In this document: piece after piece, positions 7,711 to 18,005 of the stretch
Layout: each line of letters starts with the position of its first letter
Numbering within the stretch: position 1 is the stretch's first letter
DNA from: a candidate division KSB3 bacterium
Lineage (GTDB): Bacteria > Moduliflexota > Moduliflexia > Moduliflexales > Moduliflexaceae
Direction of reading: 5' to 3'
NCBI GenBank assembly: GCA_002748425.1
Contig: PDSJ01000011.1
Span: 147,247-211,246, forward strand
DNA: 64,000 nucleotides
The notes under the pieces: generated by a model
Told to the model about the DNA's origin: nothing
The model's input: the letters and a program-made list of their open reading frames with translations, nothing else
The model's database searches: none
Made by a program: the position numbers and the translations under genes

Positions 7711-9630
7711 ATGGCAACTGAAAAAATTATCGGCATAGACCTTGGGACGACAAATTCTGTTGTCTCAGTTATTGAAGGTGGGGATCCGGTCGTCATCACC
7801 AACCCTGAAGGCGGTCGGACCACGCCGTCTGTGGTGGCATTCACAAAAGATGGCAAGCGCCTGATTGGGCAAGTCGCAAAACGTCAGGCTGTGACCAACC
7901 CCGAAAATACCATCTTTTCCATCAAACGTTTTATGGGCCGGCGCTATGATGAAGTGTCGGAAGAAATGCACAGCGTCCCCTATAAAGTGGTTAAAGCCGC
8001 CAACGGCGATGCTCGGGTCGAAGCCCAGGACAAGGAATATTCACCACCGGAACTCTCTGCCATGATTCTGCAAAAAATGCGTGATTCCGCCGAGCAGTAT
8101 CTGGGGCAGAAAGTCAGCAAAGCTGTTGTAACAGTCCCGGCTTACTTCAACGACAGCCAGCGCCAGGCCACAAAAGACGCCGGCAAGATCGCCGGCCTTG
8201 ATGTCATGCGTATCGTCAACGAACCAACAGCTGCCGCACTCGCCTACGGTCTTGACAAAAAAGCGGATGAAGTCATCGTGGTCTTCGACTTCGGCGGGGG
8301 GACGTTTGACGTTTCCATTCTTGAAGTCGGCGAAGGCGTCGTAGAAGTGAAATCCACCAACGGCGACACGCATCTTGGCGGCGACAATCTCGATCAACGC
8401 ATTATTGACTGGATGGTCGCGGAGTTCAAAAAGGAACAAGGCATTGATCTGAGCCAGGACCGCATGGCGCTTCAACGTTTAAAAGAAGCTGCTGAAAAAG
8501 CGAAAATGGAACTGTCATCGTTAGCAGAAACAGATATCAATCTGCCTTTTGTCACTGCCGATCAGAGCGGGCCGAAGCACTTGAACATGAAGCTCACCAG
8601 ATCGAAATTCGAGCAGTTGGTCGACGACCTGCTGGAGCGAACTCTGGAGCCTTGCCGTAAAGCGCTTCGCGACGCCGGTCTTCAGGCTTCGGATATCAAC
8701 GAAGTGGTCTTAGTCGGCGGCTCGACCCGGATTCCAAAAGTGCAGGAACTGGTCAAACGTCTTTTTGGAAAAGACCCCCATAAAGGCGTGAACCCGGATG
8801 AAGTCGTGGCGATCGGTGCAGCAATCCAGGCCGGTGTTCTCGGCGGGGAAGTCAAGGACCTGCTTTTACTCGACGTGACTCCGCTGTCGCTGGGGATCGA
8901 AACCCTGGGCAGTGTGACCACGAAATTGATCGAACGCAACACGACGATCCCAACTCGTAAAAGTGAAGTTTTCACGACGGCTGCCGACAGCCAGACCAGT
9001 GTGGAAATCCATGTTTTGCAAGGAGAGCGCGAAATGGCGCGTGACAACCGCACACTTGGGAAATTCCATCTGGTAGGAATTCCGCCGGCCCCACGTGGAG
9101 TGCCGCAAATCGAAGTGACCTTTGACATCGATGCAAACGGCATCGTCAATGTGTCGGCAAAAGATTTAGGCACCGGAAAAGAACAGCAGATTACGATCAC
9201 GTCATCGAGCGGGCTCGACGAAAACGAAATCGATCAGATGGTGAAAGACGCTGAAATGCATGCCGGCGAGGATAAAAAACGGCGTGAAGCGATCGACCTG
9301 AAAAACCAGGCTGATTCGATGGTCTATCAAACGGAAAAACTCCTGAATGAAAACCGTGAAAAAATCCCGGTGTCCGACATTAGTACCATCGAAGAAGCGC
9401 TGAAGAAAACCAAGGACGCGATCGAATCGAACGATGCCGACAGCATCAAGACAGCCATGGACGAGTTAACACAAGCCTCCCATAAAATGGCAGAAGTGAT
9501 GTATCAGCAGCAGGCAAGCCAAGGCGCTCCCAACGGGGCGCAGCCTGGACCTGAAAGCAGCGGACAGCAGCCGAGGCCCGAGAAAAAAGACGATGACGTT
9601 GTTGACGCGGAGTTTGAAGACGTCAACTAA
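7711..9630 (+). CDS. dnaK: Chaperone protein DnaK (Hsp70)
   Basis: Cytoplasmic ATP-dependent Hsp70 chaperone, 639 residues, the usual length. The start is set by AGGAGG ten bases before the ATG. The nucleotide-binding domain opens with [13 protein letters not shown] and carries [19 protein letters not shown], the phosphate loop [10 protein letters not shown] and [11 protein letters not shown]. The substrate-binding domain follows the linker [20 protein letters not shown]. The lid helices end in the acidic tail [11 protein letters not shown] that binds co-chaperones. grpE, dnaJ and hrcA are not next to it; the gene stands alone between its own promoter and a terminator. Confidence 0.99.
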   Translation: MATEKIIGIDLGTTNSVVSVIEGGDPVVITNPEGGRTTPSVVAFTKDGKRLIGQVAKRQAVTNPENTIFSIKRFMGRRYDEVSEEMHSVPYKVVKAANGDARVEAQDKEYSPPELSAMILQKMRDSAEQYLGQKVSKAVVTVPAYFNDSQRQATKDAGKIAGLDVMRIVNEPTAAALAYGLDKKADEVIVVFDFGGGTFDVSILEVGEGVVEVKSTNGDTHLGGDNLDQRIIDWMVAEFKKEQGIDLSQDRMALQRLKEAAEKAKMELSSLAETDINLPFVTADQSGPKHLNMKLTRSKFEQLVDDLLERTLEPCRKALRDAGLQASDINEVVLVGGSTRIPKVQELVKRLFGKDPHKGVNPDEVVAIGAAIQAGVLGGEVKDLLLLDVTPLSLGIETLGSVTTKLIERNTTIPTRKSEVFTTAADSQTSVEIHVLQGEREMARDNRTLGKFHLVGIPPAPRGVPQIEVTFDIDANGIVNVSAKDLGTGKEQQITITSSSGLDENEIDQMVKDAEMHAGEDKKRREAIDLKNQADSMVYQTEKLLNENREKIPVSDISTIEEALKKTKDAIESNDADSIKTAMDELTQASHKMAEVMYQQQASQGAPNGAQPGPESSGQQPRPEKKDDDVVDAEFEDVN

Positions 9631-9652
9631 ACGTTCATCTCAATCTGCCACG

Positions 9653-9691
9653 ATGCAAAGAGGAGTCAGTTCTGCTGACTCCTCTTTGCAT
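9653..9691 (+). terminator. Terminator hairpin after dnaK
   Basis: Perfect 17-bp stem (9653-9669 and 9675-9691), loop TTCTG, with the T-rich stretch inside the 3' arm. It separates dnaK from the next gene, whose start codon is 18 bases further on. Confidence 0.75.
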
Positions 9692-9708
9692 ATACGAAGG
9701 TCTCCACC

Positions 9709-11568
9709 ATGGACAGCTATTCATTCTTTGCCCTGCTTTTTGCTGTGCTGATATTAGTATTGGTCTTATTCACATTTCGGAAGCATCAGCGGCAGCAGAA
9801 GGAGATGCTGCAAGTCGACGCAGAGCAGGAAGAGTTTCAGCAAATCGCCCTGCTCCGCGTCCAAAACCCCAGCCCGAAAGACGAGCAGGCATATACACTG
9901 ATCGAACAGATGCGCCAGAGAGTCTGGACCAGTCTTAGGCTCGACACGTCACTGGCGCCGAAAACAATCTGGAAGATGTCTTTCGATCTGATCAAGGAGA
10001 TTGCTGCGATCTACTATCCGGGGATCGACAATCCGCACTATCAAGCCTCTCTTGTTCAACTGACAGAGCTCAACGAACGCATCATTCTCCGTCTACAGGA
10101 CTATCTCGAAGAATTTCCTCTAAATACAATTAAAGATGCCAACGTACAAGATGTCTTACATTATAAAGCACTCTTTGAGAAAGTCAAAAATTTCGAATTC
10201 GTTCAATTTGCCAGAAAACATAAATATCTTTATGACATCGGACAATATGTCTGGATGGGTGTCAACGCGATGAATCCCTGGTACTGGGGACGCAAAGCCA
10301 TCTTTACGGCTGGAAAGGAGGGGAGCTACCGCTATCTCCTGAGCGTAATCCTCACGGTCGTCGGCGAAGAGGCCGTCCTGGTATACAGCAAGCGGCAGAT
10401 CAGAACACAGACGGTCGCTGTGGAAAAAAATATCGCTCTTGAGATGATCAACATGGCTGTGGTCGATCGTCACGTCTCCAGCGAAGAATATCAACTGATT
10501 CTGAGCTTTGTCTTGAAAAATCCCCATTTTGACAACCAGGTTAAAGTCGCTTTGCTGAAAGCCCTGCAGCTCAAACGCCCGCTTTCCGCTACGCTTCCGC
10601 CGGAACCCTACACGGACGCTGACAAATCGCGGCTTATGAAAAAAGTTGAGAGCGTCGCAAAAGCCGACCAACTCAGCCTGCTAAAGAAACAGGAACATTT
10701 GAAGCAGCTTGAACAGACACTGGCCGTAACATCGGGCCTGCGTAAAAAATTGGAACCAATCCCTGTTGATGAAACCCACAGCGACGATCTCCTGGCTCAA
10801 AAACGCCGAAAAGAAGAAGCGATCCTGCGCCTTTTCACGCAGGCTGCATCGCTGGATGGCACATTGCCCGACGCGATTCGAGAATATATCATCCAGCGGG
10901 CGGTCAGCTATCCGAAGCCCTTTGGCCTCCAGGAGCAAGCAGCCATCTTGCAGGAAGCCGTGTCACCGAGCAGCCCTGACAGTCTGACTGATCGTATCAG
11001 CAGTCAGACTGATAAGGAGCGTGCGCTCTCGGAAATCCTGGACGCACTGCTCTGGTATCTGCCGTTCAGCCGTGTTGAAGAAGAATTTTATTCGAAAATC
11101 GTTGCCGCCCTCAACTTACGAAAGATCGGTGACAAACTTTTACAGAAACGTCTGGAAGGCCTGCTGCCCTCTGAAAAGCTGATAGACAGACCGCCTTTCA
11201 CAATCCTGAAGCCACTCTTCCGTTTCCTGCAGCAGCAGGAGCAGCTTATGGCATTACAACAAAGCGCCACAAACTATCAATTCATCACCGAAGGAAAAAA
11301 GCCGGTTAAGAAAACGGCTCCCTATTGGCTTTGCGTCACAGACGGAAGAGTCTTTCTTCTGGCAGCAGCTACAATCGAACGTACCTTATATTATCATCAT
11401 CTCGAATTTCAGCAGGATCTGCGTGTCGAGATCCACAAGGGAAAAGTGTCCGACAGTTACATCCTGTACGACAGGCAGCAGGAGATCCACGTAGCACCGA
11501 CCCTGTTTCATTCCGCAAAACTCAGGTGCGCGCTGGAACGCTATCTCCAGGAAAACGCACGCGTTTAA
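9709..11568 (+). CDS. Membrane-anchored protein of unknown function
   Basis: A 619-residue protein with a single N-terminal membrane helix (FALLFAVLILVLVLFTF), then a long cytoplasmic helical part. Around residues 190-235 is a motif-like stretch (MNPWYWGRKAIFTAGKEG, LTVVGEEAVLVYSKR). Two segments (near 245-285 and 370-410) look like TerB-type helical modules (IALEMINMAVVDRHVSSEEY; LFTQAASLDGTLPDAIREY). The last 100 residues look beta-rich and may be a PH-like domain (WLCVTDGRVFLLAAATIE). These domain readings are by eye. It heads a three-gene set with the MotB-like and TPR/HEAT genes. I cannot name a function. Confidence 0.7.
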   Translation: MDSYSFFALLFAVLILVLVLFTFRKHQRQQKEMLQVDAEQEEFQQIALLRVQNPSPKDEQAYTLIEQMRQRVWTSLRLDTSLAPKTIWKMSFDLIKEIAAIYYPGIDNPHYQASLVQLTELNERIILRLQDYLEEFPLNTIKDANVQDVLHYKALFEKVKNFEFVQFARKHKYLYDIGQYVWMGVNAMNPWYWGRKAIFTAGKEGSYRYLLSVILTVVGEEAVLVYSKRQIRTQTVAVEKNIALEMINMAVVDRHVSSEEYQLILSFVLKNPHFDNQVKVALLKALQLKRPLSATLPPEPYTDADKSRLMKKVESVAKADQLSLLKKQEHLKQLEQTLAVTSGLRKKLEPIPVDETHSDDLLAQKRRKEEAILRLFTQAASLDGTLPDAIREYIIQRAVSYPKPFGLQEQAAILQEAVSPSSPDSLTDRISSQTDKERALSEILDALLWYLPFSRVEEEFYSKIVAALNLRKIGDKLLQKRLEGLLPSEKLIDRPPFTILKPLFRFLQQQEQLMALQQSATNYQFITEGKKPVKKTAPYWLCVTDGRVFLLAAATIERTLYYHHLEFQQDLRVEIHKGKVSDSYILYDRQQEIHVAPTLFHSAKLRCALERYLQENARV

Positions 11569-11857
11569 CAGAAAGCATCAAAGAATTCGACAGCCGGCTG
11601 ACAAGGTTTCTTGACATCTTGCAACAGACATTCTGTCTTTTTAAAAAAAAATTTCTTGCCATTCCTGCCCCAAAGCGGAGTACAAGAGTATGGAAAAATG
11701 CTTTGTGTCATTGCGAGGGATGGACCTCCAGGGTTGAGCGCAAAGACGTCTTTTGCGTTCCTGACCCTGTACACGTAATTCATGAGTGGTATCGTTTTTT
11801 TGAAAAACCTTTCTGCCTGAGATAAATTTTTTCAAAAACCTGGCTCATGCACAGCTT

Positions 11858-13009
11858 ATGTTTCAACGAGTTGGTCTGGACAATACACATGTTATCGGGT
11901 ATGTCGATGCGCTGGCAGCGATCATGCTGATCTTCGTCGTGATCACTGCGTTTACAGCAATTTCTTTTACCATCAGCAAACAGGCCATGCTGAATGCCGA
12001 GCAGGAAACCACCCGGCTGCGGTCGGAATTATCGGCTTTACAAGACGTGCAGCAGACGATTCAGGAACTGAAGGCCGAATTGCGGCAATATCAGGATCGA
12101 CTCCAGGCAGCAGGTTATAACAATATTCAGGAAATTCCGAATCGCCTGGAATGGCGCGACGCTGTGCTGACCAGACAGGTACTCGAAAATACCGGATGGA
12201 CCGGCCGAATCGTTGAATTGCCGCTATACCGGGAATGGCAGGACACACAACCCCTGAATCGCGAGGCTCTCAGGAAGCTTGCAGAATCCGGACAGGCCCT
12301 GGAGGAAGCCCAGCTCAAACTCGAACAATACGATCGAACAACTCAGATACTGGCCAACGCCGGTTATACTGATGTCACTGAGATCCCCTGGAAGAAAGAA
12401 TGGGAAGAAAATCAACTGCGCTTGACTTCCTATCACAACCTCCTGGAAGAGGCTGGTTTTGAGGGGAAAATTGACACGTTATACGACTTTTTCGAGCAAT
12501 GGAATCAGATTATTTTAGAAATGAAGCGTGTCTTCAGAGTCGAGGCCGACCAGCCGCAACAGGTTTTGACAAAATTAAAAGCCCTTGAGAGCCTCCAGAA
12601 AAAAGTCGTGATCCCAGTCGAGCAAGGCAGTATCTTTTTCGGCTTTGGTGAGGTGAAAATACAGGACGAATTCAAACAGGTTCTTGATAGCATCCTCCAC
12701 GAAGCCAAACAGGCGATCAAAAATGGCACGTATGATCTCATCCAGATCGAAGGCCATACCGATGCAGTTCCCGTACGTTCCGATAACCCCAAATATGCCG
12801 ATAATTGGGAGCTGTCCACAGCCCGAGCACATGCCGTCGCCCAGTATTTTATTCAGCAGGGGATCCCCCCAGAACACGTAGCTGTGGTAGGGCATGCAGA
12901 ATACAAACCAAAAATCCTGAGCGAGAATCCGGAAGAGATCGCTCAAAACCGACGCATCGAAATCGTGTTCCTGAACAGCTCTTTATTAAACCTGGGGATC
13001 GAAGAATAA
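11858..13009 (+). CDS. MotB/OmpA-like inner-membrane protein with internal repeats
   Basis: A 383-residue protein with one N-terminal membrane helix that carries an Asp at its start (GYVDALAAIMLIFVVITAF), as in ion-conducting MotB-type stators. A middle region and a C-terminal OmpA/MotB peptidoglycan-binding domain follow (IEGHTDAVPVRS, LSTARAHAVAQYF, NRRIEIVF). The middle (about 70-215) holds four related units marked by AGYNNIQEIP, TGWTGRIVELP, AGYTDVTEIP and AGFEGKIDTLY, each followed by a W-containing segment: two tandem copies of a roughly 100-residue pair. No MotA/TolQ partner is adjacent. One base separates its stop from the next start, so the two are probably coupled. It likely links a membrane machine to the cell wall. 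Confidence 0.8.
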   Translation: MFQRVGLDNTHVIGYVDALAAIMLIFVVITAFTAISFTISKQAMLNAEQETTRLRSELSALQDVQQTIQELKAELRQYQDRLQAAGYNNIQEIPNRLEWRDAVLTRQVLENTGWTGRIVELPLYREWQDTQPLNREALRKLAESGQALEEAQLKLEQYDRTTQILANAGYTDVTEIPWKKEWEENQLRLTSYHNLLEEAGFEGKIDTLYDFFEQWNQIILEMKRVFRVEADQPQQVLTKLKALESLQKKVVIPVEQGSIFFGFGEVKIQDEFKQVLDSILHEAKQAIKNGTYDLIQIEGHTDAVPVRSDNPKYADNWELSTARAHAVAQYFIQQGIPPEHVAVVGHAEYKPKILSENPEEIAQNRRIEIVFLNSSLLNLGIEE

Positions 13010-13010
13010 G

Positions 13011-15362
13011 ATGGATCAGGACGTAATCACACAGACCAGAGCTGCGATTAACGAGCAGCGTCAGGATAAAGAAGCCCTAGCCCTCTACTGGAGATATATC
13101 CAAGACGATCATAAAGCTCTGGAACTTCTCCCGGAAGCCTATAGCCTCCTCTATACAGCTTGGTATCAGCACGGTGATGATGAGATCGCCGTGCTGATCG
13201 AATTAGCCTATCAGCAGCGTTTTGCCGATACGGATGTTCTGTCGTTCATGGCAGAAGGTGAATTTCATTACAAGCGTTATGGCAATGCACTTAAACTCTA
13301 CGATCGCCTCCTGACCTTAAAGGCTCTTGACGACAAAGGCTATCAGCACCTCAAACTGGCCTGCTTCAGGCAGCAGTCTTTTGACAATTTCACCAATCTG
13401 CTTCTGCAGCGCTGCCTGAAACTCTCTCCCGGGGATCAGAGCATCCTGCGCTTCCTCTTCTCCCAATATCTCTTGCACGACACATTCAGCTATGGTCCGG
13501 GAGCCAAGACGATTTACCAAGCCCTGCTGGAACTGGAACCTGATAATATCGCGGCACACAGCGCGTTATGCGAATGTTATCTCCGTCAGGGAAAATATGA
13601 GGAATCCATTCAAGCCGGTGAAGCAGCCTTGCAATATGAAAAGGGGCACCCGGAGATTCTGGCGAATCTGGCTAAAGCTTACTATGAAGTCGGCAGTTAT
13701 GGCAAAGTGGTCAATTGCTGCCGCGACGTCCTGAATAAGCGGCACGCCAGACACGACGTTCAGATACTTCTGGCAACGGTGTATGCCCGAAACATGCTGA
13801 CCACAACCGAGTCCTGCAAGCAATATCGCTTGGCGTTAAATGCGGATCCTGACAATCTTCCGATCCGCCTGGCGCTGTTTCGCTCCTATCTCAGAAAACT
13901 GCACGTGCGAGATGCCCTGGAAGAGTGCGAACAGATCATGATGCAGCTTTCGGAACAGTATGAGGAATCGAATCGCGAATGTATCGTCACGCTCAAAGAG
14001 ATGATCGCTGAATGTGAGCGTGCGTTGCGGCGCTGCCCCGACGATATTGCGCTCTATCTCGTCACCGCAAAGCTCTATGAAGAGATCGGGCATTTTAACA
14101 AGGCGCTGATCTATTACCGAACACTCCTCGAGCACCCTCTTGAAGGGCCCCTGCTGTATAAATTGATCGAGGTGCTGGAAAAACTTACGTCCTTTCAAGT
14201 CAAAAATCCTCACCTGTATCTCTATCTTGGCCTGCTTTATCACAAGGCTGAGCGGCAGCGCGAAGCCAAAAAGGCCTTTCGTGCAGTCATGTTTTCAGAT
14301 CTCGATGAACGCGACGTCGACGATATTCTGATACGGCACGATCGCTCGCTCTGGCAATATCCCCCGGTTCTTGTCATCCTGGCCCATCATCGTCTGGTGA
14401 CAAAAGACATTCTCGAAGGATTGGTTCAGGTCTTCCGGGAATCCGACCGTGAGGATTGGAAAGGCGTACTTTGGGTTCTTCAAGAGCTGTATGACATCGA
14501 CGATTTGCTGCCCGAACTGCAACGCAGCTTTGCCTGGGAGAGTTTTTCGGAAATTTATCAACAGATCATTACGCTTTTAGCCTATAACAGAACGCCGTAT
14601 GCGATCCGGCTTCTTCAGGAACTCCTCTCTTCTCCTCAGGAAGCGATTCGACGCGAAGCGCTGAATGCGTTGTTCCAGATCGATCCCGAGAGCAATGGAG
14701 CCTGTCTGGCAGAAATGTCCCTTGACAATCCTTATGCGGATATTCGCCTGGAAATCGCCGGCTATTATGCGCAAGAGCCCAGCGCAGACGCCACCGCGCA
14801 ACTGTTACAGATGCTGCACGACGACGAGGCCGAAATTCGGATCTATGTGATCCGCGCACTGCAACAACGCGATATCAGCATCCAGAAATTTCGCGAAAGG
14901 CTGTTTATCGAGCAAAATGTCGACGTTAAAATCGAAATTATCCGTTTCCTCTCCCGCTTGCGCGATCCAAAAGAAGTGATCTATCTGGCACATCTGCTCA
15001 ACGACCTGGTCACCAAGCGTTATGAAGGCAGCAAGCACCCAGGCGGCAACGTCTACAGCCGCCTCAAGGAGCTGATCACCCATACGCACAGTTCAGAAGA
15101 GGACGTGCATCTGCTCTCCGCATTAATTGATGCCGTCGGCAAACTCCGACTGGACGAAAGTCTCTACAGCCTGAGCACTCTGGCCGAACACGAGCGCTCA
15201 CAGATTCTCCGCATCAAAGCGATCGAAGCGCTCGGACAAATTGGCTCGGCTCGTGGAATACCCAGTCTGCAGAAGATCCTCCACTCCACTCTCGAGTCCC
15301 AGGACATCCGTGCGGCTGCCGAAAAAGCTCTTGATCTCCTCATGCGGGAAAACCCCTTATAA
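13011..15362 (+). CDS. Large TPR and HEAT-repeat scaffold protein
   Basis: A 783-residue soluble protein without a signal peptide. Residues about 80-470 are tetratricopeptide repeats (LYDRLLTLKALDDKGYQHLK; NIAAHSALCECYLRQGKYEE; HYNKALIYYRTLL-type units). Residues about 540-780 are HEAT/PBS-lyase-like repeats (EAIRREALNALFQIDPESNG; EAEIRIYVIRALQQRDIS; RIKAIEALGQIGSARGIPSL). Both are protein-binding solenoids. Its ATG follows the MotB-like stop by one base, so they are co-translated and may form a complex with the membrane proteins encoded upstream. It converges on the VanZ-like gene with only two bases between the stops. Confidence 0.8.
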   Translation: MDQDVITQTRAAINEQRQDKEALALYWRYIQDDHKALELLPEAYSLLYTAWYQHGDDEIAVLIELAYQQRFADTDVLSFMAEGEFHYKRYGNALKLYDRLLTLKALDDKGYQHLKLACFRQQSFDNFTNLLLQRCLKLSPGDQSILRFLFSQYLLHDTFSYGPGAKTIYQALLELEPDNIAAHSALCECYLRQGKYEESIQAGEAALQYEKGHPEILANLAKAYYEVGSYGKVVNCCRDVLNKRHARHDVQILLATVYARNMLTTTESCKQYRLALNADPDNLPIRLALFRSYLRKLHVRDALEECEQIMMQLSEQYEESNRECIVTLKEMIAECERALRRCPDDIALYLVTAKLYEEIGHFNKALIYYRTLLEHPLEGPLLYKLIEVLEKLTSFQVKNPHLYLYLGLLYHKAERQREAKKAFRAVMFSDLDERDVDDILIRHDRSLWQYPPVLVILAHHRLVTKDILEGLVQVFRESDREDWKGVLWVLQELYDIDDLLPELQRSFAWESFSEIYQQIITLLAYNRTPYAIRLLQELLSSPQEAIRREALNALFQIDPESNGACLAEMSLDNPYADIRLEIAGYYAQEPSADATAQLLQMLHDDEAEIRIYVIRALQQRDISIQKFRERLFIEQNVDVKIEIIRFLSRLRDPKEVIYLAHLLNDLVTKRYEGSKHPGGNVYSRLKELITHTHSSEEDVHLLSALIDAVGKLRLDESLYSLSTLAEHERSQILRIKAIEALGQIGSARGIPSLQKILHSTLESQDIRAAAEKALDLLMRENPL

Positions 15363-15364
15363 AT

Positions 15365-16303
15365 TTACTCGATCAAATGTACACGATCGATATAAAGGGT
15401 CTCAGGAGCGGGCAGTTGAACCACAAATATCCCCAGCGCATCGATCCCGGCCAAATCCATATCCCGGCGAAGCGGTGCGTCATGTACCTGCTTCAACGAC
15501 ACCGTAAGGGTATTCCAGCCCTGATGGAGTGCAAACGTTGCGTTAAATCTATCGTCATGAGCCTGTTCGGTACTCATCGCGTGACCTATATCATGAATTC
15601 GGCAATGGACGCGAGACAGCGTCGGAGATTCCGTAAAAATATCCAGCTGGAGACATTGAAAACGTCGCCAATCTCTGGGGAAATAGGCTAATATCGCCCC
15701 TGAGTATTGCGCGGTGCTGAGAGAAACTTTCAGTGAGGCATGCCCTTCTTTGGCAAACCGCCGGTCACGCGTGAGTTCAGCGTTGTTGCCTTTCCAGCGT
15801 CCTATCTCAAACGGAGTTTCAAAATTTGACAACACCGGAAACTGCCTCTTGGCAACGGCTTCATCAAGAACTGCATACGCAAACGGAAGAAGGGTCACGA
15901 GGACAAGCCCCAAGACTCCGAGCTGCAATACTCGTAACAAGCGTCTATCAAGCTGTTGACGCGACGACCTATAACAAGCCAGAGTTATCAGCGACCCCAG
16001 GAGATCATTCAGGACATCAGCAAGGCTAGAGCTTCGACCGATACTGCCTTGCACGATTTCGATCAACACCCCGACGCAGAGGGTAAAGAAAAGCACTAAG
16101 ACGCACTGAATGAGAAACGACGCCGTTGAAATTTTTCTCCATGAGCGCAACAGCATATATGACCACAGTGAAAAAGCCACAACATGTCCAAGGTCCCAGA
16201 GAGCTTTGTACGACCTGGGAGAAAATCGACTTGGGCCGCCGACAAAAAGCCCTGCCAGGCAGATTCCAGAAAGACAAAGCAGGATATATATTTTCTTCTG
16301 CAA
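15365..16303 (-). CDS. VanZ-like membrane protein with C-terminal beta-sandwich domain
   Basis: A 312-residue protein. The N-terminal half (to about residue 145) has four or five membrane helices and resembles the VanZ family, with conserved KALWDLGHVVAFSLWS, GVLIEIVQGSIGRSSSLADV and the Asp-Asn motif NDLLGSLI. The C-terminal half (about 165-312) is beta-rich and resembles carbohydrate-binding modules (NFETPFEIGRWKGNNAELT, GWNTLTVSLKQVHDAPLRRD, IDRVHLIE at the end). VanZ is linked to teicoplanin resistance in Gram-positives; its role here is unknown, but binding of an envelope glycan is a reasonable guess. Confidence 0.75.
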   Translation of the reverse strand: MQKKIYILLCLSGICLAGLFVGGPSRFSPRSYKALWDLGHVVAFSLWSYMLLRSWRKISTASFLIQCVLVLFFTLCVGVLIEIVQGSIGRSSSLADVLNDLLGSLITLACYRSSRQQLDRRLLRVLQLGVLGLVLVTLLPFAYAVLDEAVAKRQFPVLSNFETPFEIGRWKGNNAELTRDRRFAKEGHASLKVSLSTAQYSGAILAYFPRDWRRFQCLQLDIFTESPTLSRVHCRIHDIGHAMSTEQAHDDRFNATFALHQGWNTLTVSLKQVHDAPLRRDMDLAGIDALGIFVVQLPAPETLYIDRVHLIE

Positions 16304-16566
16304 CAGGCGACTCCCCCTGATTTCTCCATAGATGATATTCAGTTACAAAACATGGGCAATATCTTAGCAGATTTCTCCTCTGAAGGAGACGTTGAAGCAA
16401 TCTCAAGAACATCTTTCCATCCAGGATTGAGGACGACGAGTCAATCTTCAGGGAGAGTGTCTGAATAGACCCTCGTTCCCCAGCAGGGGGCGAGCCCGGC
16501 TTCTCTCTCGAACAGCTCATGTGCGTCGAAGCGTTTTTCGCTTGCACACGCAGAGTTTCATCTGCG

Positions 16567-17154
16567 TTAGATATACCGCATCAGGAGATAAACCAGGACC
16601 AGGAGTAAAAAAGGGGCAAGATCGAGAGCCTGGGGACAGCCTTGGAAATGTATATGCAAGGCTGAACGAAATAACGTTCTCAGCCGATCGAGCACCGGCG
16701 CAGTCAGCCTGCCGATCAACGGGATGCGCATATGCGCCAGAGGCTGCCGGGGAAAGAAGCACTGCATGGCAGCCTGAATCGCAGCGATGAGAACGATCCA
16801 GAGATAAACACCCAACAAAACATGCAGGATATAAAACAGGGCCTGCATGAGATGAGCGACAGGATTACCGTTTTTCAGGCTTTGAACCACAACAATTCGC
16901 ACAAAGTAGATCGCAACGATCGCAAATAAGGGCGTAATATCGAATGGTGCAGTGTAGCGGGATAAAGGCACATACTTCCTGAAAAAGCTAAATAACGGGT
17001 CGGTCACACGACGCAGGAAATAGTTGATCTTCCGGGCTGTCGGATGTTGAGGAGCCAACGGAATCCAGGAAAGCAGGACTGCGGCAAAAACAATCCAGAG
17101 GTAAAGTTCCAGAAGTAGATCGAGGATAACGGCCAGGCCGGATAGTAAATTCAT
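16567..17154 (-). CDS. YggT-family membrane protein (two YggT domains)
   Basis: A 195-residue integral membrane protein with two YggT units (residues about 8-90 and 108-195), each with a pair of membrane helices and the characteristic SWIPLAPQHPTARKI or AAMQCFFPRQP followed by RLTAPVLDRLR-type helices. The family is often found beside proC, as here (12 bases after proC). Members have been linked to osmotic tolerance and division-site placement, without a known biochemical activity. Confidence 0.88.
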   Translation of the reverse strand: MNLLSGLAVILDLLLELYLWIVFAAVLLSWIPLAPQHPTARKINYFLRRVTDPLFSFFRKYVPLSRYTAPFDITPLFAIVAIYFVRIVVVQSLKNGNPVAHLMQALFYILHVLLGVYLWIVLIAAIQAAMQCFFPRQPLAHMRIPLIGRLTAPVLDRLRTLFRSALHIHFQGCPQALDLAPFLLLVLVYLLMRYI

Positions 17155-17165
17155 CGCATCACCTC

Positions 17166-17978
17166 TTAAGCGCCCAATTCCTGCGAACGTTTGGTCGCAG
17201 CCTCAACCGCATCGATCAGCGTAGCGGTCAGTCCGCCGCGTTCCAAGGCATGCACGCCGGCAATCGAGGTTCCCCCAGGGGACGTGACCATGTCCCGCAG
17301 TTGCATAGGATGCTTTCCACTCTCACGCGCCATTTTGGCAGATCCATACAAGGTTTGAATCGCAAGTTGTTGGGCAATGTCTCGTGAAAAACCGACTTTT
17401 ACCCCGGCATCTGCCAGCGCGTTGATGATGTGAAAGACATACGAAGGACCACTTCCGCTCAAGCCGGTCACCGCATCCATCAGCTTTTCTTCAACCACGA
17501 CTGTATCACCGACTGCGCTAAAAATCTCTCGGGAAATCTGCACTTCGGTCTCTGTGGCGTACTTTCCGGGACTTAACGCGGTGACAGCAGCGTGAACAAG
17601 CGCCGCAATGTTGGGCATGGCCCGCACGATTCGTACAGCTTCCAGCACGTCCTGAATTGCCGCAATGTTGACACCGGCAGCAATGGAAACAACGAGTTTT
17701 TTCGTATCGACATATTCGGCAATCTCCTGAAGCACGACCGGAACAACCTGTGGCTTGACTGCTAATATAAGAATCTCCGAGGATTTCACAACCGCTGCAT
17801 TGTCAAGAAAAGTCTTCATGCCGTAGGTCTTACGCAAGCAGTTCACGCGCTCTTCAGAAATATCACTGACGGCGAGATGATCCGGATCTACCACGCCCGC
17901 AGGCTGCAGAAGTCCTCTGACAAGCGCCTCTGCCATATTGCCTGCACCGATGATTCCAATTTGTTTGTGTCGCAGCAT
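17166..17978 (-). CDS. proC: Pyrroline-5-carboxylate reductase
   Basis: Last step of proline synthesis: NAD(P)H-dependent reduction of pyrroline-5-carboxylate. The N-terminal Rossmann motif IGIIGAGNMAEALVRGLL binds the cofactor. The C-terminal helical domain has the signature MRDMVTSPGGTSIAGVHALE (family pattern L.D.V.SPGGT...G...LE). The ATG at 17978 is chosen because AAGGAAG lies seven bases upstream and it gives the normal length of 270 residues; the frame is open back to a GTG at 18002. It is followed by yggT and preceded by a YfgM-like gene, all on one strand and probably one transcript. Confidence 0.96.
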   Translation of the reverse strand: MLRHKQIGIIGAGNMAEALVRGLLQPAGVVDPDHLAVSDISEERVNCLRKTYGMKTFLDNAAVVKSSEILILAVKPQVVPVVLQEIAEYVDTKKLVVSIAAGVNIAAIQDVLEAVRIVRAMPNIAALVHAAVTALSPGKYATETEVQISREIFSAVGDTVVVEEKLMDAVTGLSGSGPSYVFHIINALADAGVKVGFSRDIAQQLAIQTLYGSAKMARESGKHPMQLRDMVTSPGGTSIAGVHALERGGLTATLIDAVEAATKRSQELGA

Positions 17979-18005
17979 ACTGTTACTTCCTTGTTTCATC
18001 ACAGG

